Shown one piece after another: positions 1-12,689 of a DNA stretch of 64,000 nucleotides; within the stretch, counting starts at the first letter, position 1; the number at the start of each line of letters is the position of its first letter. The notes below the pieces were generated by a model. That model was not told the DNA's origin. It ran no database searches and saw only the letters and a list, made by a program, of their open reading frames with translations. The stretch is from Gentiana macrophylla (Eukaryota > Streptophyta > Magnoliopsida > Gentianales > Gentianaceae): the NCBI GenBank assembly GCA_026214975.1, contig CM047810.1, positions 35,389,318-35,453,317 of the forward strand. The letters are read 5' to 3'. A program made the position numbers and the translations under genes.

Positions 1-1398
1 TGACGACTTTCACTACTCAGCACAGAAGAAGAAGAAGAAGAATAAGAGAATTCAGAAGTTGAACAAAAAGAAACCATATTTCTTATCTGATGAAAATCCA
101 TGTGATGAAGAAGGGAACTCATCAGCACAAATAAAAGATTATTACGCTTGTGGACCACACATGCTTCCAGAAGTATACGCTGCAATTCAAGAACTACATG
201 CAAAGGAAGGCAAAGAGTAAGCATTCCGAACTAATCATCCAAAATTATTTAGATTATTTATATATTCTACACTAACAACAAATTAAGAAATACAGGGCAC
301 TAGTCTGGGCAAAGACACTCGGTGATTATCCATTTGTGAATGTGGACTCCATAATGTACATTTTGAATGACCTCTACGTAGACGAAGCGGTAACTATTAC
401 TGTCTTTCCATGTCACTGCATTATGTCACTGCATCATGTCACTGCACATCAGAAAATTATTTAAAAGCATTCACTTACAATTACTGAAGAATAAAAATAC
501 ATTTTAATGTTCCAAAATACCTGAATTCATGAACTAACTTCATTGAATGCAATGTCAAACAGGTTCTTGAATGAGTCATTGAATTGATAAATCGAGACAG
601 CATATTGAAGGATTCAATCTACATATTCTCTACAAAGATAAATGTATACAAATAAACTTATTGCAATATGTGAAATTTAAATTTGCAATTTAATTGACAT
701 TGAATCTGCAGGCTATTATTGAGGAGACTGTACGTTGCAAAACATTCACAAATGAAGGAATCACGAACATTGTACAAACAATCCTCAAAGGAAAGAAGGT
801 GTATTGCTACAAGTTATCTTTGTGACGGGAAAAGAGTCAAGACCATACCACTTGGTACTCCTAACATACAAGTTAGGAGATAATTCATGGAAACTGTATA
901 ATTCTGCACCTGTACAACGAAACAAAGTCGACATATTCATCGAAGAGTGCAAAAGAACAGTAAGTTATCAAAGAAAACAAATGCATTAATGTAACTCTGT
1001 GTTCTAGTAAATATTACTAAAAAATTCTACATATACTTACAGGTGCAGATTTTCTTTAAAACCATTGAATCAACATCAGATGCAACAACAACCATTAACC
1101 GCAAACAAGAGTGGCGCAGAAGTCGAAAAGATTCTAAACTTTCCGTTACAAGACAATCAAACGTAAGTCTAAATACAATTGCATAAGAAACTAAACAAAA
1201 CAGAATGTATGAACTAACAACATTTGATAAACCTAATACAAAAACTGTGCTTTGTACATAGCATATTACATCTACAAACTAGCACAAGATCGGGTGATTC
1301 CACTAGTACTAGAAGATGAACAAGTACAGGAGTGGAAAGGAAAGTTTGTGAATTCATTAGTGCTTAACAAATTACACAAATGGGAATATGAAAGATAA
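1..1398 (+). pseudogene. Ulp1-like cysteine peptidase (C48 type), degenerate, 5' end outside window
   Basis: Coding blocks separated by plausible introns can be followed: 1-216 (lysine-rich, then CGPHMLPEVYAAIQ), 296-389 (ALVWAKTLGDYPFVNVDS), from 563, from about 711, from 1044 (VQIFFKTIE), and a last block ending with TAA at 1396-1398. A catalytic-type arrangement is visible: His in PYHLVLLTY (about 850), Asn in WKLYNSAP, Gln in VTRQSN before a donor site at 1162, and Cys in NCALYIAYYIYKLA. This order (His, Asp/Asn, Gln, Cys) fits Ulp1/SENP-like peptidases, which some plant Mutator-like elements carry. Breaks: an in-frame TGA in the third block, a frame change near 805, and no good AG acceptor before the Cys block. 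The assignment rests on motif order only. It is probably transposon cargo rather than a host gene, because it sits tail-to-tail with a MULE transposase. Confidence 0.55.
411..446 (+). repeat. Three tandem 13-bp units built on TGTCACTGCA
   Basis: TGTCACTGCA occurs at 411-420, 424-433 and 437-446, giving a 13-bp period inside an intron of the protease remnant. The same decamer recurs, on either strand, at 1877, 1891, 1897, 2066 and 3341, all within the protease and MULE region. Confidence 0.85.
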
Positions 1399-2128
1399 TG
1401 TAATTTGACTTTTGAATGGCATGGTTATTTTGGTAAACTATAGTTGTTTGGGCTAAGAGTCTGTTTTGAGACAATGAATGTGTTGTTATTATCTTGAATA
1501 TATCTTTTTTTATTATACAATGACTGTTTTAATACTTTAATGCTTTATATGTATGATACATATCATCAATCATCAATTATTGATTATTTGATTTATTTAT
1601 TGACTATAAGTTGCATTTTTTTTACATTCTGTTTTCAAAGTAACAATAGTTATTAAATTGGTTGCATTTAATACATTACAATCTGAATATGTAAACAAAA
1701 CTGTGGTGACTGATGTCAGTGCACTTACACAAGTCCTGTTTGAGCAAAAATTGTACGTAAATGCATTGGAACATATCAACTTATATTGAAATTGATAATT
1801 AATCATTTCCTTACAAACAAACATAAAAGAAAAGGATAATTCTACTGAAACCACATGCAGTGATATCAGTGTCACATGCAGTGACATCAGTGTCACTGCA
1901 GTGACACAGGTATTAGCAGGAAATATATATCACAAACATAGCATTATAAACAATAAACACAGCAACATATTGGAAATAAATATATTGGAATACATCAAAT
2001 CTTATTCAAATCAATAATAATAAAAATATTCCATTACAACCAAGAAAAAAAAACATAAACATAAATGCAGTGACACAGAGGTCACTACAACAGAATATTG
2101 AACAAATTAAAAAAATTAGCACAAGTAC
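1399..2128. other. Noncoding spacer between convergent protease and transposase remnants
   Basis: This is AT-rich and has no credible ORF. It holds an 18-bp perfect palindrome, GTGTCACTGCAGTGACAC, at 1890-1907 and further copies of the decamer TGTCACTGCA or its complement at 1877-1886 and 2066-2075. Confidence 0.7.
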
Positions 2129-4261
2129 TCAAACAGTCTTTGAACGAGAACATGTTTTCGTATTATGGTGTCCAAACTCTCCACAAGACCCACATCTGAT
2201 AGCACGCTTTGATGACGACTCACCACGAGATCGAATACGCTTGATCTTTGGTCTACCTGGCTTCTTCTGCGGAACAGGAGGTAGCACAAGATTTTCAGGA
2301 TCGTTATTCAAGAATGGACCAGGGATCGGATTTATACTAAACTCATACGAAGCAGCAAATGACTGTGACAAAAAACATGGATCAACATAATCAGCCAACG
2401 GAAAGTCCGCACTCCTAATCACAGCCAAAACATGAGGACAAGGATAACCATTCCGCTGCCACTCATTACAAGAACATCTGCGCAGATTCAAATCAACACT
2501 TGCAGAAGGATTTGAAAAAACCTCATACTTATAATAACTGGAAGTGGAAACACCAAAATCCATCCCTACATCCATTAACTTATACAAAATAGCATCAACT
2601 TTCAGACAGATTGACGAATTGAAAGTTGCAGCAACATCACGCCTTTCTGAAAATCTTTCCATTAGCTTAATACGGATGCCATCAACCATATTTAACACAG
2701 GAAGGTGCCTCTCCCGACAGGTCCATGAATTGAACGACTCTGCTATAGTTGAAGCGACATGACCATATCGGCAACCTTAAAAATAAGCGTTAGCCCAATT
2801 CTCCGGACGTAAATTCTCAAAGAATTTTGGTGCACGTTTTCCACCTTCAAGTAAAAACATTTCCATATGCTTCTGGTACTCTTCAACAGTAGAAGCATAA
2901 GCACATTCATAAAGCAAATGAACCAATCTATCACGCAAAGCCTTATTGGCGAATTTACCACTAAAATGATTCTTCAAATTCATCTGCAAATGGTATATAC
3001 AGTAGGAATGAAATGCATCTGGAAACACCTCCTTTATAGCTTCAATTACACCAGGATTTCTATCTGTAATAAACGTCATTCGACGAACAGGGATATGTAA
3101 ATTCCTCAAGTGTGACAAGAACCACGTCCAATTGGTAGTATCCTCAGAATTGACAACACCAAAACATAAAGGATATATTCCTACAAAAAAGCACAATGAA
3201 TATACTAAAATATACCAGTGACTAAAAGCAAGTCTAAATGCATATAAAATTAAATTTATATACAGTTAATATAAACTCAATGCACTGTAAATACAATGTC
3301 ATCAAGATAATGTTCAACGTCATCAAGACCGAACATTGCATGTCACTGCATAAAATGGACATATACTTGCACACAATCAAGATACATACCATTATCACCA
3401 TCCTTTCCAGTAGCACCCAACAAATGACCATGTTGATCAAACTTCAAATGAGCCCCATCAAGAAATAACAACGGTCGACAATTTGCAAAGCCACGAACAC
3501 AAGCATCAAACGCAATAAACAAACGTTGGAAACGGCATGTAATGTGATGAACCTCTAAATGGACAATGTAATCGGGTTTGTCTCACACAAGATACTGAAC
3601 ATAGATCGGTAAATCGTTGAAAGACTGTTTAACATCACCGTATAACGGATCCCTAGCCTTTTTAACCGCGCGCCAAGCAAGCTTATAATTCAAGAGACGC
3701 GACCATAATCGAATCGGCGAACGCCGCAAATCCGTTCTGCGTAATAACTAGGATCATCACGGACCTTCTTAAGCACTTGCTTGCCGATAAGATCGTAAGT
3801 CATACTACAATCCCGGCCAAAATCTCTTGAAGATGTACCACAAGTATGAACATTGTTTGAGCCGCTTTACAACAAATCGTCTGGATGTTTTACCGAACCA
3901 CGAACATTCCATCCACATTTCGATGAATCCTTTAAAGCACAAACAAAGATTAATCCTATCATTGGAATTCTTGGTATAAACATACTTAAAACCGCCTTCA
4001 CAGACGCTTTTGCAACACCTCCTAAAAGCAATTACACCACCCTTGAACCGACCCTCCCTTGACAAGTATTTTATCCCAACCGAAGTCAAACGACTAATTT
4101 CAGGCATAGATAACAAAGATGAATACATAGAAACTTCAGACTCCACATTATCCTCAAGTGCAAGAACACTACCGCCATTATACGAAGATGAAGAACCAAC
4201 AACAGCACTCCCAACAACTTCCATATTCACACGACTACTATTGTATGATTCAGCAACTTAA
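2129..4261 (-). pseudogene. MULE (Mutator-like) transposase, mudrA type, with broken reading frame
   Basis: Read on the minus strand. The N-terminal part (about 4230-3805) leads into a region matching the usual block before the transposase core (GTSSRDFGRDCSMTYDLIGK, then NYKLAWRAVKKARDPLYGD), but only across frame changes. The core begins with FANCRPLLFLDGAHL (first catalytic Asp), has an intron at about 3389-3181, and continues with IYPLCFGVVNSEDTTNW and FITDRNPG (second Asp), then HSYCIYHLQMNLK. After an in-frame TAA at 2777-2779 the same frame resumes and gives a SWIM zinc finger (CSCNEWQRNGYPCPH) and a C-terminal zinc knuckle (CGSCGEFGHHNTKTC), ending at 2129. The domain order is that of plant MuDR/FAR1-like transposases. 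It is not functional as read. Terminal inverted repeats were not found by eye, so the element limits are unknown. Confidence 0.85.
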
Positions 4262-5739
4262 ATCATTGACTGAACATCATCATCAGAGCATATTAACCAC
4301 TTAGGGTTATCAGGCAACAAGTAGTACAAATTGATGCACACATCCTTCAAATCAGACCTCCGATGTGAAAGTTTATCATGAATAAACTTGAGAGTAGTAT
4401 CACGTGTAACGGAAACAACGCATGTTTCCTCTTATACCCACACATATAGCGAAAGAACACACTCATGACTAAATACCATGGGAGAAAGAAGACATGTCAA
4501 GACAAAGATTAAACCGTGTCACACTTGCATCCCTAAATTATGTCACTTTGCATAAACCTTTGATTTAAATCGTCAATCAAACATAGAAAACAGCTTTGTT
4601 CACTACATAAATTATTCAAAATCGATGCATAAACCAACAAAACCATAAACCAAAGATCGAAAAGCATACGGTACAAATATGTTCTCATACTACCAATAAC
4701 AATATCAAAATCAACAAAGACAAGCAAATATAGTTCTAAAAATGAAGAAATTATATAAAAAAAAAAGCGAAGATACAAAATCCAGAGCATTAAAACATGT
4801 CATCGCATCGATTGAACTATGTCATCAGATAAACCTTTCAATTAAATCATCAATCAACCATAGAAATTAGTTAAAATCGGATCCATAAACCAACAAAGAT
4901 TCGTAAATCAACAAAAACACCGCAAATAGGCGGAGAAAGATGCTTTATCCAGAGAAAGATGCAACAATAAAAACACCGCAAAAAAATGAAGAATTCACAA
5001 GAACAATATAAACCACCCGTGATACGTAAAAACTATAATAAAATGGTCCAGCGAAAAAAATACGATTGAACAAACTGAGAACAAATGAAACTTGGTAATA
5101 GCAATGAAGGATCCAACAATGGCGGATTCAACAATTGAAAAAACAGCAATGACAGAAACGACTTCGATTTAGTTAATGTAGATCCAAGCTACAGATTCGT
5201 CTTCAAACTAAACCAATTGCAGAAATGAACAAGGCCGGATTCATCAACGAATATGGCAGATTCAACAACGAAACTCTATGATGACACACACAATTTCGAG
5301 ATATGAACACATAAAATTTCAGACAAAGATCTTCATATTCATATGTATTAAATGCAAATGCCGGCGATATGCATAGCGTGAAATCTTTGTACTAATGAAG
5401 ATTGGAGCTGAATTAATTAGTATTATTTAAAGGTAGAATGGGGAATAAGGAAAAAGTGTGTCCTTATAAGTCCAACAGATTACTTTTTGTCCTTATAAGT
5501 CAATAAATTCGCTTTTGTGTATTTTTGAGTCTTTGACCTCTAGATTAAAATCAATCGTTGACTTTAATAACACCAAATAAATAAAATAATCGATAAGCGA
5601 TATTTTCTAAATGTTAGAAATTTATTCAATGCGATTGAATTAATGTATTGGGATCAATGGAATATTATAAGGTAAATATTCATCAGTATATGTTACGCAA
5701 CAGCTTATATGATAAACTAGTATTTTCAATAAGGACCAG
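4262..5739. other. Noncoding, probable 5' flank of the MULE
   Basis: This is AT-rich with no supported gene. It lies upstream of the minus-strand transposase and may contain its promoter and terminus. Two similar lines near 5456-5510 (GTCCTTATAAGTC twice) are the only obvious local repeat. A diverged form of the decamer (TGTCACTTTGCA) lies near 4543. Confidence 0.5.
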
Positions 5740-6240
5740 TTAAAGAGTTATTTTCTTAATCGTAGAAAATTGAAACCTTTATTTTGTAATTGTTACCAAA
5801 AGGATCTCATTCTAAATAAGTTTTAAATAACGAAAAGATTAACTATCACGATAATGATAAAAGTCATCATTTCAGTGATAGGTGAATATTAATAAATTTT
5901 CATTTTTTTAGAAAGTACATACGATGTACAGGAATTCCAAAAGTTGGAAATTATCTGAAATCTAGTTAAGTCTTGTTTTTCGAAAAGATCACAATTTAAA
6001 CTAGGACTCGTTAGAAAGTTATTTTCTAAAGTTATTAGAAAATGGTAACTTTGATGCTATAATTGTTACAACTAAATTTTAGAATTAAATTAAACAAAAG
6101 AATACGAAAAGGGTTAACTGTCACGGTAGTGATAAGAGCATGAAAGTTTTTGTATTCTTAATGTTTAAGTACATTTGATGTACGATAATTGCAATAGTTG
6201 AAATTAATCTGAAATCCTTATAATCCACAGGTAAAAGACC
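5740..6240 (+). repeat. Imperfect direct duplication, unit about 250 bp
   Basis: Matching landmarks appear twice in the same order: AGTTATTTTCT near 5746 and 6016, a TGTAATTGTTAC / ATAATTGTTAC block, ACGAAAAG followed by TTAACT, TCACG then GTGATAA, a GTACAT..GATGTAC block, and AAATTATCTGAAATC / AAATTAATCTGAAATC. The copies are well diverged. The function is unknown; it may be part of an old LTR. Confidence 0.6.
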
Positions 6241-6619
6241 GTCTTACCCAAAATAAGAACCGACTTTTATCAGAGATAATCTCAATTCAACTATGATTCG
6301 TTATGACCTACCCTACAAATGCACTACGGATGTGGGTAGAAGAAAAAAGGATCGGTGTATTAAGTGAGAGCAGGAATTATGACAATAAATCCCACAGTCT
6401 TCACTGTCAACCAAAGCACCGTGAGAGAAGGGTGACACCTCATGGCGCTTGGACTTCGTCCCCCTAAGGATGGCTTAGTCTCCGAAAGGATAGGATGCCG
6501 GTTTGACCTAAGTTCAAATTTAAGGTGAGTGGTTTTAAATATAATCTGATGTCTTTACCACCTTTTATTATACAATCTAATCGTGAAGCTCGTTCACTGC
6601 TAACAAAATGGTTTTGCGG

Positions 6620-7379
6620 GACATCAAGAAGAACGTTTATTGGTTCAACTGAGTTGCACATAGAACTTTATATTTTATTACAGCAACATGTATAGAAATT
6701 TGTTGTTAGATATGTTTGTAACATAGTAGATAACATAACTTTGTTTGATAGAGTAGATGACAATCTTTTATGGCATTATAGATTAGGTCGTCTTTCTGAC
6801 AAAAGATTGCAAGTCATTAATTCTAGCACTTATGATTTTAAATTTTGTGAACATGACTTGTGCTTTGTATGCCCTATGGAAAAATTAAAGAAGAAACCAT
6901 TTCCATTAAGAAATAATGTTGTTAATTATGTCTTTGACCTTATGTATGTGGATATTTGGGGACTTTTGAGGCATCCCACAGTGAATGACCAACAATATTT
7001 TTTGACTGTTGTAGATGACTATTCTAGATTTACTTGAGTTTTTCTTATGAGACAGAAGTCCGAAGCTTCTAAGCTAGTTAAATCATTTGTTAAATTTGTT
7101 TTTACTCAGTTTAATAAAATCAATAAAGTGATATGATCTGATAATGTGGCTGAATTTCAGATTAAGTCCTTTTATGAGCAACATGACATTATTCATCCAA
7201 CCTCTTGTGTAAGTACAACTGAACATATCGGTATTGTTGAGAGGAAACATCAGCATCTGTTAAATGCAGCCAGAGGTTTGAGATTTCAGAGTAATCTAAG
7301 TAACATAAATATGCGTTGTTGGAAGATATTGGTTTTCACTTCTTTATCATCTTCTTCAAGTGATGATATAATATTCTAA
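6620..7379 (+). pseudogene. Ty1/copia gag-pre-integrase and integrase fragment
   Basis: The remnant starts with FIGSTELHIELY, then has the gag-pre-integrase block LLWHYRLGRLSDKRLQVI and a CxxC pair (DLCFVCPMEK). The integrase core follows: MYVDIWGLLRHPT (first Asp) and FLTVVDDYSRFT. A TGA at about 7036 and another near 7136 interrupt it; then DNVAEFQI (second Asp) and GIVERKHQHLLNAARGL (Glu) follow. The sequence breaks off at about 7379. No LTRs were recognised around it, so it is an old dead fragment. Confidence 0.85.
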
Positions 7380-7861
7380 ACACCCTTATGCATTAGATGT
7401 TAATGTTATTTAGTTTATACAAGTTTTTTTTGTTATGTTTCGAGTTGTATTCTTTGTTTTGCTTCCATTCATGTGATGGAACTGTTTCATCCCGAATAAC
7501 CAGAAACATGTTTTTGAATCTGGAACCGAAAAGACCCAGGATGCGGCCTGGCCGAGTTCGGTTTTCGGGACGGCTCAGAATCGTTCTAGGTCGGGCTGGA
7601 TCATTCGTTTTCCAACACTTTCCTTTCTTTATATAATCTTTACAAGCAATATAACATTGAATAGAAAATGAATTTCATGTTTTTAAGACGATGGGCTACG
7701 TATAACAGTTCAATCCAAAAGCCAAGATATTGTTCAAGTACAGATCGTTTAGCATGAATCTTGTAACTTGGAAGTGTTAGGCAAGATGTCAGAAAAAGAA
7801 ATAATTTATTGTTCTAATTAAATAATTAACATTTATCAATTATTCATTTATTTGTTTATTA
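7380..7861. other. Noncoding flank of the 7867 element
   Basis: No gene, RNA or clear repeat is recognised here. A GC-richer patch lies at about 7510-7605; the rest is AT-rich. The last five bases before the LTR (GTATA, 7862-7866) are a candidate target-site duplication. Confidence 0.5.
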
Positions 7862-7866
7862 GTATA

Positions 7867-8576
7867 TGACGATGCTGGGTTTCGTCTATGAATAAATCCG
7901 GGTCGTTTAATCTAGGGATGATTGAATCAAGGATGATTTTGGGGGTGATTTTAGACTGAGCCTGAGAGTCTCTCTCAGGTTGCCTACGTATCCTGTTATG
8001 CTCCAGGAATCAAGTCACACGTAGTTCCTGGAATGGGGTATTTATAATGACAACACTTGCCCTAACCCTAAGGTTAAGTCGGCTTATGTTATTGTCTGAT
8101 TTACCCTTTAATGGGCCTTAACCCTTGCCCAAGTTATCACTGTTAATGGGCCTGGACATCTGGTGTGGACTCGCTCACGATGTCGATCATCGCCGACCAA
8201 GCGTAATCGAGCCTGGACTCATTGTCCTACACTGCTAGCTGGTGCGGACTGATCGTCCCTACACGGCTCGATAGTCGATCGTCGTAGCCTGAGTCTACTA
8301 GATGGCCTTAGCCTCGAGCCTGGCATCCACATGAATACCTTGACGGTTTATTCAGATTATCGGGGACCAACTGTGAGGCCTACGTGTTTAGAGTGGACTT
8401 TGTCCGCATCCCGAGCTTTCCGTCTTGCGGTATCGAGATGGGCCCATCGTCTCGGTTCTCTGATCATGTCGGTTGTCGATGTCTCATCTCGTAATTCGAC
8501 CTCGGGCTATCACTTACTCTTGTCCGGGAGGACTATCTCGTGACGCCACGTGGAGGTGCGATATTCGGTATCATCA
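7867..8576 (-). repeat. Left LTR (3' LTR in element orientation)
   Basis: This 710-bp repeat begins TGACGATGCTGGGTTTCG and ends GGTATCATCA. It matches 13680-14391 along its whole length with small indels and substitutions. On the minus strand the LTR begins TGATGATACC and ends GCATCGTCA, the usual TG...CA form. Confidence 0.9.
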
Positions 8577-8592
8577 TAAGCCCCCGAGATCT
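8577..8592 (-). promoter_or_regulatory. Polypurine tract of the LARD-like element
   Basis: The plus strand reads TAAGCCCCCGAGATCT directly next to the LTR end. The minus strand is therefore purine-rich (GATCTCGGGGGCTTA), as expected just upstream of a 3' LTR. The Tat element has TAAGCCCCTTAGATCT at the equivalent place (40271-40286). Confidence 0.65.
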
Positions 8593-10488
8593 ATCTCGAG
8601 CTCTTGAGGTCGTCCGATCTGTCAAAGGTGTATCTCGCCACCGCTATCCAATGCTTTGAATTTAAATCCGCCTGCGGACTTACTTCCGTGGAGTCGAGTC
8701 ATGCTCCTGGCTGCGACTTTTTGCCTTAGCATTATCTATCCCTTGGACTTATAATGTGTGGCTAAGTTGACATCGACTTCGATGCCGTGAAATTGCCGAA
8801 GGAATGATGAGATGTCCAACTTGGGATTGTCTTGGTCGAGGTCGACTTCTCTGAAGGATCTGATTTGCCCTGATTTTGGCCGTTGGCCTTATTGAAAAAT
8901 TGTTACATTTTTCCTCTTTCTTTTGTCTTTGATATAGACTATCTTTCCTTATTACGGCCTTTGGCCTTATTGGCACATCAGCTTCTCTCATGTCGATGCA
9001 TATATGTCGATATCTGCTCCCCAAGTATCATGAGACCCTTAGGTTTGGATCATATTTGTATTTTATTGGGCACGTTGTCCGACGTGCGGACTCTCCCTGT
9101 CTGCCTTGCAGATCTTTTTACTTTAGCAACCTTTGTCCCTTAGACTCGTTTTGCCTTGACGATGTCGACTGTCTTAGGCTGTAACGATGACGATGTCGAC
9201 TGTCAACTTCTGAATTCGCCTCTTTGCAATGCTATAACTATTTGGCCCGTCTTCGTGACTAGGCTTATTTTTTTTTATTATAAATGCTGAAATTTTAACC
9301 AGTATTTGATGTCAAACACTTTTGTTGCATGTCGATTCCCATTTCTTTGCTCGCCTTTTCATGAGTATTCAATGTCGACTCGTTGTTGCCCCCGAAGTAT
9401 AATGCAGATTCGTCATCTTCGTTATACTTTCGATGAGTTCCGTTTGTCGATCATATGTAACATGTCTTCCATGCCTTAGCATTTTTGGACTTTTCTTTGT
9501 TGTCGCAGAGTAGAAGAGATGCCCCGGCCGTCTCTCTTTCGTTTGTTGAAATAGACGCCTTTTCGCCGCCGATATATATTTCGCTACGATGTCCTAGTAA
9601 TTACCGTCTGTAAAAGGCGGTAATACATAATTGTCGCCCGGATCTCGGTGTCGTGGTGTTTCTTTGTCGCTCATGACTCACGACACATGATCTCGCCGAG
9701 AGATTTGGACATGATCTCAACTCGATGCCTTAGCTTTTTGGTTCCATGGAACTTTTAGCTTTACTGGCTGTCGATCGAAATGATCATGTTGTCCGACCTA
9801 GTATATACTCTCCCTTAGGTTTCAAATTACGTCGTTGTCGATTCGACTTCGATCATTGCGTTTTCGTCCCATTAGGACTCATCCACGTTGGCCGTCGATC
9901 GATGGCGTCCGACTTCTGGATCCTCATGGACCGTTGAGTAGATCCTTTGTGGAGTGGATCCTCGAGATACGCAAGATGCTAGCCAAAAAGTTGCAATAAC
10001 CATGGGGATAGTTCCCGAAATAAGAAGGCTCGTCCCCGCCATGCTCGGCTAGAGAGTTCCAAGATAAGATAGATCGATCCCGGCATGGGGAGAGTTCCCA
10101 AAATAAGAAGGCTCATCCCGCCCCGCTTTCAGGCCGGGAGAGTTCCAAAAAAGATAGTTCCAAGATGAGATGCCGAGTCGAACTCGGACTTATTAAAGAT
10201 TCGCTCATCGGTGAGCTCCAAATATGATGCCTAGATTTATTTTGCTTTAATTTTTGCGGTATTTTATCTCCTCTTCTTTTTGTTGTCTAATCTTTCACGT
10301 GTCGATGTCTTTTAGCTATTCGCTTGTCGAGCCTCTGGCTCTGTTTGCTGCTTATCGATGTCGTGTTGCCCCCCAAGTGTATTATGAACCTCTGGTTCTT
10401 ATTGCACTTGAGATCGACTGTGATCGACTTGCTTGCCTTAACCTTTTTGCCTCCTAGGCTAATTTGGTCTTAGGCTGAGTGTTTTAAT

Positions 10489-10866
10489 CCGACTATGCGA
10501 ACTGTCCCTGGTCTTGGCCTTCTTTGCCACTTAGGCTCGCTCGCTATCGATCAGGCGTGGCCCGACTATGCGAACCGTCCTTTGTCCAGGCCTTTTTCGC
10601 CTCTTAGGCTCATTCGGCTTTCGACTGGGACAGGTGGCCCGACTATGCGAACCGTCCTTTGTCCAGGCCTTTTTCGCCTCTTAGGCTCATTCGGCTTTCG
10701 ACTGGGACATTTGGCCCGACCATGCGAACCGTCCGTTGCTTTAGCCTCGTTAGCCTCTTGGGCTCGTTCGCTTTTAGCTTGGACCTTTGGCCCGACCTCT
10801 GCGAACCGCCTCTATGTCTTTGCATTTGTTGCCCATTAGGCTAACTTTGCTTTTGGAAGTATTGAG
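10489..10866 (+). repeat. Tandem repeat, about 77-bp unit, five copies
   Basis: Units begin with CCGACTATGCGAAC or a variant at about 10489, 10561, 10638, 10715 and 10791, giving spacings of 72, 77, 77 and 76. The second and third units are almost identical, which indicates recent duplication. Frames open through this block are repeat artefacts, not genes. Confidence 0.88.
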
Positions 10867-11750
10867 AGGTCCGACCTGCGGATCCTCGTAGACCGTTGAG
10901 TAGATCCTTTGTGGTGTGGACCCTTGAGATATGCAAAATTCAGCAACTGGTGGGTGTCGGGTCGAAGAAACACGTGTCTGGTACAATAATATCTGGGTGA
11001 CTGGGTGTCAAAAGACTCCCGTTCGATCTTCCACCCCTGCTTCGACATCCGACCTACTACGAGAGCAAACTGAATGCCGTTTGTGTTTGATGAATATTTG
11101 CCTAGGGTGTAGTCCTTTGGACTTAATTCCCTTGCGTCGTTACTTTATAGGGTGTAGTCCTTTGGATTTAATCCTTATGCCCTTCCAAGTGTAGTATGAG
11201 TGCATGACTCATGGTACACTTGAATATGAGTCGACCTAGCGTTATGCGCCCGTGGCTTGACTTGGCTATTGGGTCGGAGCTCGATTCGAGGGTCGTGCCT
11301 CGTCAGGTTTATGAACTGGTCGAATTAAATAACTCCTTATTCGACTGTCGCACTTCGTGGTGCTTATGAACTGGTCGAATAAGGTATCCATCGTGGGATC
11401 TTCCAACTTCCTCGCATTGTGGCTTATTGGCTGGTTGGGAGTGATATAAGCACTGTCATTGACTTGGCTTTATTCACTATTTTATTTTAACTACATCATA
11501 TCGAGGATTCGTTGTTGTGGTTGACTTTTGCCTCTTTTATCTTTCAATCACATGGACTTATAAGTAAGACATAATCTGAAAATAAAACCACTCCAATAAA
11601 ATGCATCAAAACCAATTGTCGTATCGACTTATTACAAAGCATAAAAATGTGACAACAGAAATTAATCGAGATAGAGCTTATCTTATTTGGCGTAGTCTGT
11701 TGGTACCATGCTTAGATGGCAAGCGGACTTACATAAGATTGCCTTCGAAC

Positions 11751-12100
11751 TCCAAATATGATGCCGAGCCGAGCTTGGTCTTATATAATATGATGCCGAG
11801 CCGAGCTCGGTCTTATTAAAGATTTGCTCGAGAGCTCCAAATATGATCTTGAGCCGAGCTCGGTCTTATATAATATGATGCGAGCCGAGCTCGGTCTTAT
11901 TAAAGATTTGCTCGAGAGAGCTCCAAATATGATGCCGAGCCGAGCTTGGTCTTATATAATATGATGCCGAGCCGGGCTCGGTCTTATTAAAAATGCACTC
12001 AAGTTGACCTGCAAATATGAGGCCGAGCCGACCTACGGTTTTATAAAAGATTCGCTCAAGTCGAGCTCCAAATGTGATGCCGAGTCGAGCTCGGTCTCCG
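11751..12100 (+). repeat. Tandem repeat, about 86-bp unit, about four copies
   Basis: Units begin CTCCAAATATGATGCCGAGC at about 11751, 11835, 11921 and, more diverged, 12009. Each contains two GAGCTCGGTCTTAT-like half units, so the array has an internal sub-repeat. Confidence 0.8.
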
Positions 12101-12450
12101 CTCGACCCGCTCTGTTTGTTAGGTTGAGTTCAAAAATAAGATAGCTCGACCCGCCAGTTCGGTAGGGTGAGTTCCAAAATAATATAGCTCGACCCTCCAG
12201 TTCGGTAGGGTGAGTTCCAAAATAAGATAGCCCGACCCGCCAGCCTCGGTAGGGTGAGTTCCAAAATAATATAGCTCGACCTCTCTCAGGTTCGGTAGGT
12301 GAGTTCAAAAATAAGATAGCTCGACCCGTCGCCTCGGTAGGGTGAGTTCCAAAATAAGATAGCTCGACCCGCCGGTTCGGTAGGGTGAGTTCCGAAAGAA
12401 GATGGCTCATCCCGCCACGTTCGGCTAGGAGTGTTCCAAAATATGATGCC
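12101..12450 (+). repeat. Tandem repeat, about 44-bp unit, eight copies
   Basis: Units start CTCGACCCGCC and carry GGTAGGGTGAGTTCC then AAAATAAGATAG. They run from 12101 with small length differences (43-45 bp). A 175-residue open frame on the minus strand across this block is a repeat translation. Related but more diverged units occur at about 10000-10180. Confidence 0.88.
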
Positions 12451-12689
12451 GAGTCGATCTCGGACTTAGGGCAAGACGAGTCCGTAGAGCTCGAATGCCG
12501 GTGCTCGATATCTCGAGTCTTTGTGGTGCAATGTAATTGTGATAAAAAAACATTACACATATAATAAAGGCTTACAAAGTGTATAAGAATTTCAAATAAC
12601 GATTGTAAGAACCTGGAGAGCTAAAGAGCTCGGCTCGATCCTTGGAGCTCGAGAACTCGCTTCGTGGATAGCTAGATACGGTAGATAAT

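Noticed and set aside
10495..10839. 114-residue open frame on the plus strand
   Set aside because: It follows the 77-bp tandem repeat and is a repeat artefact.
12033..12560. 175-residue open frame on the minus strand
   Set aside because: It is the translation of the 44-bp tandem repeat array; period and protein repeats coincide and no domain is present.
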